DNA from: Anaeromonas frigoriresistens
GTDB lineage: Bacteria > Bacillota > Clostridia > Tissierellales > SIT17
Assembly: GCF_016820655.1 (NCBI RefSeq)
Contig: NZ_WSFT01000021.1
Span: 62,001-126,000, forward strand
Length of the DNA stretch: 64,000 bases
Direction: 5' to 3'
Every line of letters begins with the position of its first letter. Position 1 is the stretch's first letter. The notes beneath the pieces were generated by a model, which searched no databases, had not been told where the DNA came from, and saw only the letters and a program-made list of their open reading frames with translations. The position numbers were made by a program, and so were the translations under genes. Positions 20,361 to 28,494 of the stretch are shown one piece after another.

Positions 20361-21543
20361 AACAATGGTCTGATTCTTGAGTGGTATACCCGGATTTTGC
20401 AAGAACTTCAATAGATTTTGATAATTTTTCTTCATTAACCATAACTATTGGTCCCGTACAACCCATGCCACTTTCAGCATATATACCATTCTTCCATAAC
20501 TCTTTCACTGCATCTTCTAGCTCCATTATATCTATACCGGAAATAGATCCAGTTACTATTTCTTTTTTCGGTGCTTTAACTTCTTCTTCTGAAGCTTCAG
20601 ATTTATTTTTTTCTTTTGTTAATCCCTTTAATATTTCATCATATTTTGCATTTTTAGCTTTCTTGTGCTCAGCTTTATTAACATTTAAGATATTACCCTT
20701 TGCAAGATCTGCTCCATACTCTATAGCATTTGCTACTACTGGAATACCTGAAGCTCTTGAAAGAATAAGAATATTTCTTTTATATCCATCTCCTACACCA
20801 GGTCCATATCCAAATCCTAAAGCTTCATAGCTTCCACCAGTGTTAAAGGAAGAGAATATTTTCATAAGAAGATTTCCCGTTAAACTATCAGTAATCATTA
20901 CATCTGGTGTTCCTGTAAGCAGATCATTCCCTCTCATTACGGATCCACCATCTTCTCTCATTGATTCTGAAAAGTTAATATCATATCCATTTTCATTTAA
21001 TTCTTTTAATGCTCTTTCTACTTGCCTTGCTCCATCTACATTAAGTATCCCTATTGAGGGATTTTCTATACCCATAGCTTTAGCAGTTATTATACCACTT
21101 AGGCCATTTTTCACCATAGCTTCTACTCTATGAGGAGATGAAGTACCAGTAGTAGTAGCAATAAACATTTCCTTTCCTACACCTGGAGTTACTACTCTAC
21201 CTACAGTTGAAACACCAATTGGAAAATTATAATGCATAGTCACTGCTGCATCTATTTCTTTAGAGTCTAGTAGCTCTTCCATTTTCTTATGTTGTTCATC
21301 TTCATCATTAGCTTCTACTACTCTAAGTTCTGTCTCAACCTTTGGTCCTATCAGAACAACCTCATAAGAGTTATTTCTTTTAGATGCAAGTTCTGCACCC
21401 TTTACGATATTCTCTATACCATGCTCGCTTCCCAGTAATGTAATACCTACTTTTACTTTATTACTAAATCCACCAGTTTCTATTCCTGTTGCTATGTCGT
21501 TAAATACTTTTCCTATTAACTGTTTTACGTTTTCTTCACTCAT
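20359..21543 (-). CDS. grdD: Glycine reductase complex component C, subunit alpha
   Basis: This 394-residue subunit of protein C takes part in converting the Se-carboxymethyl group of GrdA, via an acetyl-cysteine thioester, to acetyl phosphate. Sequence resembles the phosphate acetyl/butyryl-transferase fold. A cysteine near residue 362 in SGMGCTGPIVM matches the expected C-terminal active-site cysteine. The ATG (MSEENVK) lies eight bases after GGGGG; an upstream GTG is less likely. It follows grdC by 15 bases and is the last gene of the operon. Confidence 0.96.
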   Translation of the reverse strand: MSEENVKQLIGKVFNDIATGIETGGFSNKVKVGITLLGSEHGIENIVKGAELASKRNNSYEVVLIGPKVETELRVVEANDEDEQHKKMEELLDSKEIDAAVTMHYNFPIGVSTVGRVVTPGVGKEMFIATTTGTSSPHRVEAMVKNGLSGIITAKAMGIENPSIGILNVDGARQVERALKELNENGYDINFSESMREDGGSVMRGNDLLTGTPDVMITDSLTGNLLMKIFSSFNTGGSYEALGFGYGPGVGDGYKRNILILSRASGIPVVANAIEYGADLAKGNILNVNKAEHKKAKNAKYDEILKGLTKEKNKSEASEEEVKAPKKEIVTGSISGIDIMELEDAVKELWKNGIYAESGMGCTGPIVMVNEEKLSKSIEVLAKSGYTTQESDHC

Positions 21544-21558
21544 AATTTTCACCCCCTA

Positions 21559-23094
21559 CTATTTTAATAGGTGTGATGCAAAATCTCTCATAGCTTCTGC
21601 TACCATTCCTCTTATTTTCTCTTCAGATACTCCGGCAACTTCATCTACTACACCATTATTTTTCTCAATAACTACAGATACACCATCAAAAAGATTTGTC
21701 ATCCTACCAAGGAATAAACTTCCCTTTCCAACTATCATAGCCTTATTTATATTTCCTGCTAGCATTTCTTCCCTAGCAAATCCTATATATGGAACTCCTG
21801 ATGGAATATGTCCTTGAGTAGGTGCCCATCCTGGCATACCATGACCAGTAACAAAATTCATGAGTTCTTTTCTTTCTAATTCTTGTCTCTTAACTCCTAG
21901 AGCACCAATCATTTTATAGTTTGATGTAGGAACGTCTCCAGCTCCTGCTGGCTTTGTTATATCTGGATTTTGCATTTCCACTGAATATTTATCTATATCT
22001 GTAATCTTTAAATCACCCTTATCTAATGGGGCAGTTATCAAAGCTGTTATTACTGCTTGTGGTGATGATCCAGTACCAACGGTATGTCTTCCTACTAGGT
22101 CAGTTCTTATTACAGGATTTACCCCATCATTTTTGCTTATTAATACAGCAAAACCACCTAATACATCCTCTAATATTGGCATTTCCTTTTTAATATGGTC
22201 TTTACCATTCATTCCTAGTTTGGCAGTTGCTCCACCAGCTACTATAACTACATTTTCATATACTCCAGCTTGAACTAATGCAGCAGCTTCAATCAATGAA
22301 TGAGTAGGTGCAGCACAGAATCCTCTTGTATCTGAACCAGTAGCATTTATACAACCTGTAGTTTCAGCTATTGCTTTAGCAAAGTTTCCTCCACCTCTTT
22401 GATTCATATCGCCACAAGCTTCCTCAGAGCATTCAATTACATAGTCTATGCTCTCTGGATTTATATCATTCTTTGCTAATAAGTTAAGCATAGATAATAC
22501 TCCAGATGCTTTAACTACTAGATTCTCAAAAATAACATGGGCATTAAGGTTTACATCTATATCATGGGCTCTTTTAACACAGCCTACTATTTTACCATCA
22601 TTATATAAAGCTTCTGCATGATTTTCATTTATTTCTTTTTCTATTGTAGCTATTTCTTCACCAGCTTTTAAACCATTAACAAGTTCATCAGTCATAAGAG
22701 GATGATTAGTTAATTTTTCTCTAACCATATCTGTGAAAGAATTATCTAATAGTACTAGATCGAAAACATCTACTATTTTCATTAGTCCTATAAACTCATC
22801 TTGAGGCATTATTTCACCGAATTTACCAAATCTTTCGGCTCCCTCAACCTTTTTATCAAACCAAGGAAGATCATATTCACCTAATTTTTCTGGTGTCATA
22901 TTTCCTATATAAGTTTGATTTGCAGGATAACTAACAACATCTTCATAACTTCTTAAGTGGTTAGGAATCTTCTTTAAATATTCTGAATCTGGATTTACAT
23001 GTCTTTCCATAGTTTGGGTTGTACCATTATGAATTATCATATCTGGTGTATGAACTAATACATAAGACGAACCATTAATTACTGAAAATGACAT
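21559..23094 (-). CDS. grdC: Glycine reductase complex component C, subunit beta
   Basis: The 511-residue protein is related to beta-ketoacyl-ACP synthase III (FabH) enzymes and forms protein C with GrdD, releasing acetyl phosphate from the carboxymethyl-selenoether of protein A. The segments YVIECSEEACGDMNQRGGGN and GCINATGSDTRGFCAAPTHS hold the thiolase-like cysteines. The ATG (MSFSVING) is eight bases after GGAGG. It is 64 bases downstream of grdB. Confidence 0.96.
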   Translation of the reverse strand: MSFSVINGSSYVLVHTPDMIIHNGTTQTMERHVNPDSEYLKKIPNHLRSYEDVVSYPANQTYIGNMTPEKLGEYDLPWFDKKVEGAERFGKFGEIMPQDEFIGLMKIVDVFDLVLLDNSFTDMVREKLTNHPLMTDELVNGLKAGEEIATIEKEINENHAEALYNDGKIVGCVKRAHDIDVNLNAHVIFENLVVKASGVLSMLNLLAKNDINPESIDYVIECSEEACGDMNQRGGGNFAKAIAETTGCINATGSDTRGFCAAPTHSLIEAAALVQAGVYENVVIVAGGATAKLGMNGKDHIKKEMPILEDVLGGFAVLISKNDGVNPVIRTDLVGRHTVGTGSSPQAVITALITAPLDKGDLKITDIDKYSVEMQNPDITKPAGAGDVPTSNYKMIGALGVKRQELERKELMNFVTGHGMPGWAPTQGHIPSGVPYIGFAREEMLAGNINKAMIVGKGSLFLGRMTNLFDGVSVVIEKNNGVVDEVAGVSEEKIRGMVAEAMRDFASHLLK

Positions 23095-23162
23095 AATTTT
23101 CACCTCCGTAAGGAATTAATCATATTTTTTAAAAAGGGTGATATTTCTATCACCCTAAAGTT

Positions 23163-24470
23163 TTATTCAAATACTTTTTGTCCATCAACTTCAGTTTCAA
23201 GAGCTTTTAATGCCTTTTCAACTAAGTTTCTTCTTAATGATTTTTCTTCATCCATATCTAAACTTGGGTTTCCAAGAGGATGTGGTATTGCTATTGTTGG
23301 TACTATTCTATTGGCACCAACTGTTAATGAGATAGGTACTACAGTACACATATGAACTACTGGTAGCCCTGCTCTCTCTATTTCTTTTACCATCGTTGCA
23401 CCGCAACGTGTACAGGTGCCTCAGGTAGATGTTAATATAACTGCTTCTACTCCATCAGCTATAAGTTCCTTAGCAAACTCTTCTGCGAAAGCTTTAGAAC
23501 TAGCAACAGCAGTTCCATTACCTGTAGTAGTATAGAAATATCTGTGAAGCTCTCCAATTTTTCCTTCCTTTTCTAGGTCTCTTAATACATCTACAGGAAG
23601 TACTCTATCTGCATCTTCATTAGCATATACTGGATCATATCCACCATGAGCTGTTTCATGAGTTTCACTAGTTAAATCATTAAATCCTTGTATATCATAT
23701 TTACCATATTTAGATGCACTAGATGATTCAATATGATCAGGATTTCCTTTAGGTACTATACCACCAGAAGTTACTAATGCTATTTTCGATTTAGTTATAT
23801 CTTTGATAGCTGGATTTGGATCTACTCTATCAAAATTTGGCATAGGGAACTCAGTTTCAAACTTCTTCTTATTTAATTTATTGATAAGCATATCTACTGC
23901 TCTAGCAGAACCTCTCTTATCAGCAAAATAGTTCTTTCTAATACCTCTAGCCATATATCCTTCTTCTTTTGGTCCACCTATTTCTTCACCTTTTGCAAGT
24001 TTAATAGCAAATGGTGCCATAGTTTTTATTGCTTTTCTCATACCTGCAGCACTATTTTTTGTTTCCATTATATAAACGTCTTTCTTAAACATATCTGCTC
24101 CTGGATTTTCTTCATACATTCCAGTCAGTACAGGGATGTTAAGCTCCTCTTTCACTGCATTTGCGATAGTTCCACAAGCCACACCATATCTTCCAGCGTT
24201 GAAAGCAGGACCTGCAATAAATAAATCAGGGTTATACTCTTTTACCATATCAATAACTTTAGCTTTTGCTTCATCAAGGTTTTCATTAAAATATGAGTCA
24301 CCACATATTATAGTAGCTACTATTTCAGCTTCATCACCAAACTTTTTATTAAACTCCATACCAGGACCTACAATGCCCTCTCTTATTTCTGGCTTATAGT
24401 CAGCTTTTTCTTCACCACCAATACCAGCAAAGAACTGGTTAATGTAATGTACTATTCTTATTTTACTCAT
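23163..24470 (-). CDS. grdB: Glycine reductase complex component B gamma subunit, selenoprotein
   Basis: Read with one in-frame UGA as selenocysteine this gene encodes 435 residues. The UGA is at 23421-23423 (Sec350) in the context LTST-U-GTCTRCGAT, the known GrdB active-site motif with two nearby cysteines. Conventional translation would split it into a 349-residue protein and a separate 76-residue piece; no frameshift is present. GrdB with the GrdE-derived subunits binds glycine and passes the carboxymethyl group to selenoprotein A. A hairpin at 23394-23408 is a SECIS candidate. The start ATG is 37 bases after grdA. Confidence 0.96.
23394..23408 (-). ncRNA. Candidate SECIS hairpin in grdB mRNA
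   Basis: Starting 12 bases after the UGA, the mRNA reads CGTTGCGGTGCAACG: a perfect 6-base stem with a GGU loop. Bacterial SECIS elements lie immediately 3' of the UGA inside the coding region and bind SelB, so position and size fit. Confidence 0.65.
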
Positions 24471-24507
24471 TGTTTCCCCCCTCTCGAATTTTTCGGGTGT
24501 TTTTTTA

Positions 24508-24984
24508 TTAGTCGTTAAATTTACAGAATTCTTCTCTAATATCTGTCATTTCTTCAATGATTTCATCTACTTCAAGAACCATTTCCATCATTCCAATTTG
24601 ATCTTCGTAAACGTCAGCATCTACTTCGCCTTTGAATTGTGGTTCTACTGCATGATATACTCTAAGTCCTAACTGGACTCCTGCTAATGGACCTGCGAAT
24701 GTTGGGTCTCCAGCTGTTACAGTTTCTGCAGCTAATCCTGCAGCTTCTGCTTCAGCAGCACCTAAAACAACGATTACATTCTCTGCACCGTGCTTTTCAG
24801 TTATATCTTTAACCCTCTTTTGATTCTCTAAGTCCATTGCTCCTGCGGCAGTTCAGACAAAACACTCAGTTGATGAAAATACTACTTCTGCTTCTGTTGA
24901 TTTTAAGCATTCTTCCATAGCAGGACCTGGTATACCATCTCTGTCCCCTATGATAACTACTTTTTTGCCATCATATAAGCTCAT
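24508..24984 (-). CDS. grdA: Glycine reductase complex selenoprotein A
   Basis: The 158-residue selenoprotein carries the carboxymethyl group between proteins B and C. The UGA at 24853-24855 encodes Sec44 in [16 protein letters not shown], exactly the position and motif of known GrdA proteins. The ATG giving MSLYDGKKV is chosen because AGAAGGG lies nine bases upstream; an ATG three codons earlier abuts that site. Without Sec decoding only the C-terminal 109 residues would be found. It is followed by grdB and preceded by grdE with a 29-base gap. Confidence 0.97.
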
Positions 24985-25013
24985 CTTTAACATCCCTTCT
25001 TTTTAAAATTATA

Positions 25014-26300
25014 TTAGTATCCTTTAGCTGTTAACTTGTTAAATCCTAATTCGTTAGTAGCTCCTGTTATAGCTTGTATCTCAACAACAATACTACCATC
25101 TTCCTTAAGACTTCCATCAAATCCACCAGCAATTTTGTTTGCTACTCTTGCATCTCCTATAACTTTATCCATTGGTGGTAACTCTATAACCTCATTAGCA
25201 TTTCCACCTGTTACAACAGCATCCGCTTTAGGATCTGCATCTGCAAGAGATTGACTTGCACCATCTCTTCCAGCATACTCATCTGTAATTATTACAGTAT
25301 CTATACCTTTATCTTCTATCTTTTTACAGTTCATGATTAAATCTGTATCAGGGTTACCAAATCCCTCTTGAGATATTATAACACCATCTAATCCTAGATA
25401 TTCAGCTAATTTAGCTGTCCAATCTGATGATCTTTCTTTATCTGCAAGGTAAACATTTTCATTAGTTATAATCATTCCAACAAAATTTATTTCTTTTCCA
25501 TGCTTCTCAAACATATCATGGATAACTGGATTGTTTAAATGATGATAAGTTGTGTTTTTATCACAAGCAGAAACACAGTTACCACTAATTATTGCACCAT
25601 CCATTATTTCTGTTGGATTTATTAAAGTAGATAAGGTTTGCTTAGCGTCTACTCCATATACATATGTATCATGCATCAACCCTTGACTTTGAAGCATTTG
25701 AACATATGCTACCTTTGGAAGTTCTGGATACTTTTCTACACTCTTAAGTAATGATAATGTCTCATAAGTATTTATCTCGTCTGGCTCTACATCTCTACCA
25801 GCTTCTCCTAAATATTTACTAGACTTTAATCCTACCATTCTTAATGCTTTTTCATGCTCATGTTGTTTTAATCCTTCTTTTACTTCACATGAAATAACAA
25901 CATTATTTAGTTTAGAAAATGGTGTATAATCAGCTCCAGGACCAGTCATATCAACTATACCCTCTTGGAAAGCTACTATCTTACCAGTTGTAACTACTGC
26001 TGCACCCTTAAGTACATGAGTTCTACCAGTACCTACTGTTTCTACCTTTGATAATACTCCTGGGAAAATTCCACCTGGGCCATCTACCTTTACCCTAGGT
26101 TCCACTACATCCTTTACAGGTGTAATTCTAATACTTTTACCTGGCCTAGCCATCTCTATGCTTACACTAGTGATGTTCTCATCTTCTAATAATAGATTTG
26201 TAAGCTCATCTTTGTTTACATAAAGTACGCCATCAACAACTTTTGTTTCTTCTCCAAATTGTACATCCTTTATAAGGATATTACCTAATTCCAGGCGCAT
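25014..26300 (-). CDS. grdE: Glycine reductase proprotein GrdE (component B alpha/beta)
   Basis: The 428-residue proprotein is cleaved into two subunits, the larger bearing an N-terminal pyruvoyl-type carbonyl derived from cysteine that forms a Schiff base with glycine. With this start the conserved cleavage site SGN-C-VSACDKN falls at Asn241-Cys242, matching the position reported for clostridial GrdE. The ATG (MRLELGN) has GAGGAGG eight bases upstream; a 16-residue upstream in-frame extension is rejected. It follows trxA by 69 bases. Confidence 0.97.
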   Translation of the reverse strand: MRLELGNILIKDVQFGEETKVVDGVLYVNKDELTNLLLEDENITSVSIEMARPGKSIRITPVKDVVEPRVKVDGPGGIFPGVLSKVETVGTGRTHVLKGAAVVTTGKIVAFQEGIVDMTGPGADYTPFSKLNNVVISCEVKEGLKQHEHEKALRMVGLKSSKYLGEAGRDVEPDEINTYETLSLLKSVEKYPELPKVAYVQMLQSQGLMHDTYVYGVDAKQTLSTLINPTEIMDGAIISGNCVSACDKNTTYHHLNNPVIHDMFEKHGKEINFVGMIITNENVYLADKERSSDWTAKLAEYLGLDGVIISQEGFGNPDTDLIMNCKKIEDKGIDTVIITDEYAGRDGASQSLADADPKADAVVTGGNANEVIELPPMDKVIGDARVANKIAGGFDGSLKEDGSIVVEIQAITGATNELGFNKLTAKGY

Positions 26301-26369
26301 ACAATTCACCTCCTCTTTTTGTTTACCTAAGGCTATATCTAAAGACATATCCTTAGAAAATTTGAAAAT

Positions 26370-26687
26370 TTATATATATTTATTAATCATTTCTTCAATT
26401 TTTTCAGGTTTTGCTTCGTCTTTAGTTAATTCATCAACTTTCTCGCCATCTTTGTATATTGTAACTGTAGGTAATCCTAACACCTTTTGCTTGATAGCTA
26501 ATCTTCTTGCAGCTGAAGTATCAAGTTTAACAAATTTTATTTGCTCACCATATTTACCTTCTAATTCCTCGATATGAGGCATTAAAGCCTTACAAGGTTC
26601 ACAGCTTTTTCCCCAAAAATCTACAAGTACATATCCTTCAGTTTGTAAAACTTCTTCTTCAAATGTCTTCTTATCTACCTCTAACAT
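26370..26687 (-). CDS. trxA: Thioredoxin with CEPC active site
   Basis: The 105-residue thioredoxin has the fold landmarks VLVDFWG, GLPTVTIYKDGE and active site WGKSCEPCK near residue 28-36. The usual WCGPC is replaced by CEPC, and residues before it also differ; thioredoxins of glycine-reducing clostridia are known to deviate in this way. It would regenerate reduced selenoprotein A using electrons from the adjacent TrxB. Good AGGAGG ribosome-binding site. Confidence 0.95.
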   Translation of the reverse strand: MLEVDKKTFEEEVLQTEGYVLVDFWGKSCEPCKALMPHIEELEGKYGEQIKFVKLDTSAARRLAIKQKVLGLPTVTIYKDGEKVDELTKDEAKPEKIEEMINKYI

Positions 26688-26725
26688 TTCACAACCTCCT
26701 TTTATATTATAAGTAGGAATATATT

Positions 26726-27673
26726 TTATTCCTCAAAATTGTTTTCAATATATTTTTCAGCTTGGATAGCAGAAATAGCTCCATCTGCTGTTGCAGTAAC
26801 CACTTGTCTTAGAGTTTTAACTCTACAATCTCCAGCAACAAAAACTCCTTCTACATTTGTCTTCATGTTTTCATCACCGATTATATATCCTCTATCATCC
26901 ATATCGATGATTCCTTTAAACAATTCAGTTTGTGGAAGATACCCAACCATTACAAATATTCCAAATGTGCCATCTTCTTCATTTGCAACTATTTCTTTCT
27001 CTTCCCCTGTTTCTCTGTTTCTTAGTACCATTGATTCAACGATACCATCACCTTTAATTTCTTTTACTTCAGTATTCCAGATAACATCTACTTTATCATT
27101 ATTAAATACTTTTTCTTGAATTGATTTAGCTGCTCTTAGTTCATCTCTTCTGTGAACTATAGTAACTTTTCTAGCAAATTTTGATATGAATAAGGATTCT
27201 TCAACTGCAGTGTCTCCTCCACCAATTACATATACATCAAAATCTTCAAAGAATGCGGCGTCACATGTAGCACAGTAAGATACACCTTTACCAGTTAGTT
27301 CTTTTTCTCCTGGTGCCCCTAGAAGTCTAGGCTTGGCTCCTGTTGCGATAACTATAGCTTTAGCTTTATACTCGCCCTTCTCACCTTTTACCACCTTTAT
27401 TTTTTCATCTAAGTTTATTTCTTTTATCTCATCAAGTTTTCTTTCAACACCAAAACTGTCTGCTTGTTCTACCATCCTAGCAACTAATTTAGGACCTGTA
27501 GGATCTTCTACTCCACCTGGATAGTTCTCTACTTCTTCTGTAGTAACTATTTGCCCACCAGCCTTTTCCTTCTCTAAAATAAGAGTGTCTAATTTAGCTC
27601 TACCTGCATATAATCCAGCAGAAAGTCCAGCTGGTCCAGCACCAATTATTATAACATCATAAATTTTTTCCAC
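26726..27673 (-). CDS. trxB: Thioredoxin reductase
   Basis: The 315-residue flavoprotein has the FAD motif IIGAGPAGLSAGLYAGR, the redox-active CATC near residue 138, the NADPH motif GGGDTAVEE and HRRDELR, which is typical of NADPH-using rather than ferredoxin-dependent enzymes. It transfers electrons to TrxA. The start is GTG, eight bases after GGAGT. It lies between grdX and trxA. Confidence 0.97.
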   Translation of the reverse strand: MEKIYDVIIIGAGPAGLSAGLYAGRAKLDTLILEKEKAGGQIVTTEEVENYPGGVEDPTGPKLVARMVEQADSFGVERKLDEIKEINLDEKIKVVKGEKGEYKAKAIVIATGAKPRLLGAPGEKELTGKGVSYCATCDAAFFEDFDVYVIGGGDTAVEESLFISKFARKVTIVHRRDELRAAKSIQEKVFNNDKVDVIWNTEVKEIKGDGIVESMVLRNRETGEEKEIVANEEDGTFGIFVMVGYLPQTELFKGIIDMDDRGYIIGDENMKTNVEGVFVAGDCRVKTLRQVVTATADGAISAIQAEKYIENNFEE

Positions 27674-27756
27674 TTATTTCAACTCCTTTTTAATGTTTAC
27701 TCAACATTTTATATTATACCCAAAATTGGTATTTTAAAAAAAACTAAATTTACAAA

Positions 27757-28125
27757 TTATTTAAAACATCCATCAATCAAAGATAAATCTACAACTTGGA
27801 AATCTTCTTTTGCCTTATCGATAAAACTAGTTTTACCAATTTTATTGATAAACTTATCAGCAGTTTGTATACTTTCTTCAATTATCATTAATGATTCCAT
27901 ATCTAACTTCTCTTTTTCCTTAGAAATAATAATTGACTTATATGGAGTTTCATTGGGTTTTATACTACCTGACAATGGATGTGTTAATAACTTATGTCCA
28001 ATATGTATATGGTCTCTTGCTTTTTGTAATACTTCAAGATATTCAACATCAAAATATTTCACTTCATAATATTTTGAATATTTTTTATCTACTAAAGGAT
28101 TATTGGTTAATATTATCTTTGCCAT
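27757..28125 (-). CDS. grdX: GrdX family protein
   Basis: The 122-residue protein begins MAKIILTNNPLV and contains HPLSGSIKPNETPYKSIII, as in GrdX proteins encoded at the head of glycine reductase operons. Its function is unknown. No catalytic motif, signal peptide or membrane segment is seen. AGGAGG lies before the ATG. As first gene after the riboswitch it reports the operon boundary. Confidence 0.85.
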   Translation of the reverse strand: MAKIILTNNPLVDKKYSKYYEVKYFDVEYLEVLQKARDHIHIGHKLLTHPLSGSIKPNETPYKSIIISKEKEKLDMESLMIIEESIQTADKFINKIGKTSFIDKAKEDFQVVDLSLIDGCFK

Positions 28126-28168
28126 AGTTACCTCCTGTCCTTAGGAAAAGGTTTTTATAGTTATTACT

Positions 28169-28203
28169 AAAAAAGAGCATAGACACTTAAAGTGCCTACG
28201 CTC
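28169..28203 (-). terminator. Riboswitch-controlled terminator before grdX
   Basis: Arms of about 13 bases (GAGCGTAGGCACTT/AAGTGTCTATGCTC, two G-U) are followed by six T residues on the minus strand. Its 5' arm GAGC abuts the 3' strand of the second aptamer's P1 (28201-28205), so P1 formation and the terminator compete. Confidence 0.88.
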
Positions 28204-28382
28204 TGTTCCAAACCTGAGAGATTCTTCCTACTTAAGGAGTTGCTCCTTCGGTGCTTTCGCTTTTCAGAGTGCTGTCCAAAAACGGTCCTTTTGCCTGAGA
28301 GCTTCACTATAGTTTGGCTTTCTATAACTTACCCCTTCGGCGCCATAAAATTGGTCTCTTCCGCTTCTTTCATACAGCCTAT
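28201..28382 (-). promoter_or_regulatory. Tandem glycine riboswitch
   Basis: Two successive glycine aptamers are visible on the minus strand: the first with GCGCCGAAGGGG and CTCTCAGGCAAAAGGAC, the second with GCACCGAAGGAGCAA and CTCTCAGG. P1 of the second pairs CTCTG (mRNA from 28269) with CAGAG (mRNA to 28201). Tandem glycine riboswitches usually turn on glycine-use genes; here glycine binding would stabilise P1, break the overlapping terminator and let the grd operon be transcribed. With its promoter it fills the 28126-28494 gap. Confidence 0.95.
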
Positions 28383-28401
28383 ATTTAATTTCTATACCCA
28401 T

Positions 28402-28430
28402 ATTATAATATATAGAAATCCTTATTACAA
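28402..28430 (-). promoter_or_regulatory. Sigma-A-type promoter of the grd operon
   Basis: Minus-strand TTGTAA (28425-28430), 17-base spacer and consensus TATAAT (28402-28407) predict a start near 28395, just upstream of the first aptamer. Confidence 0.75.
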
Positions 28431-28494
28431 TTACTTTTTTGTAATAAACAGTAAGTTTTTGTTAAAAATTTGTCTATCTCTTTATTTAGGCTTA

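Noticed and set aside
20381-20830. Plus-strand open frame of 149 codons inside grdD
   Set aside because: Shadow of a strongly coding minus-strand gene; no start signal.
23163-24984. grdA and grdB appear as broken or frameshifted genes with stop codons
   Set aside because: Both stops are UGA at the known Sec positions with intact flanking motifs; the same frame continues after each.
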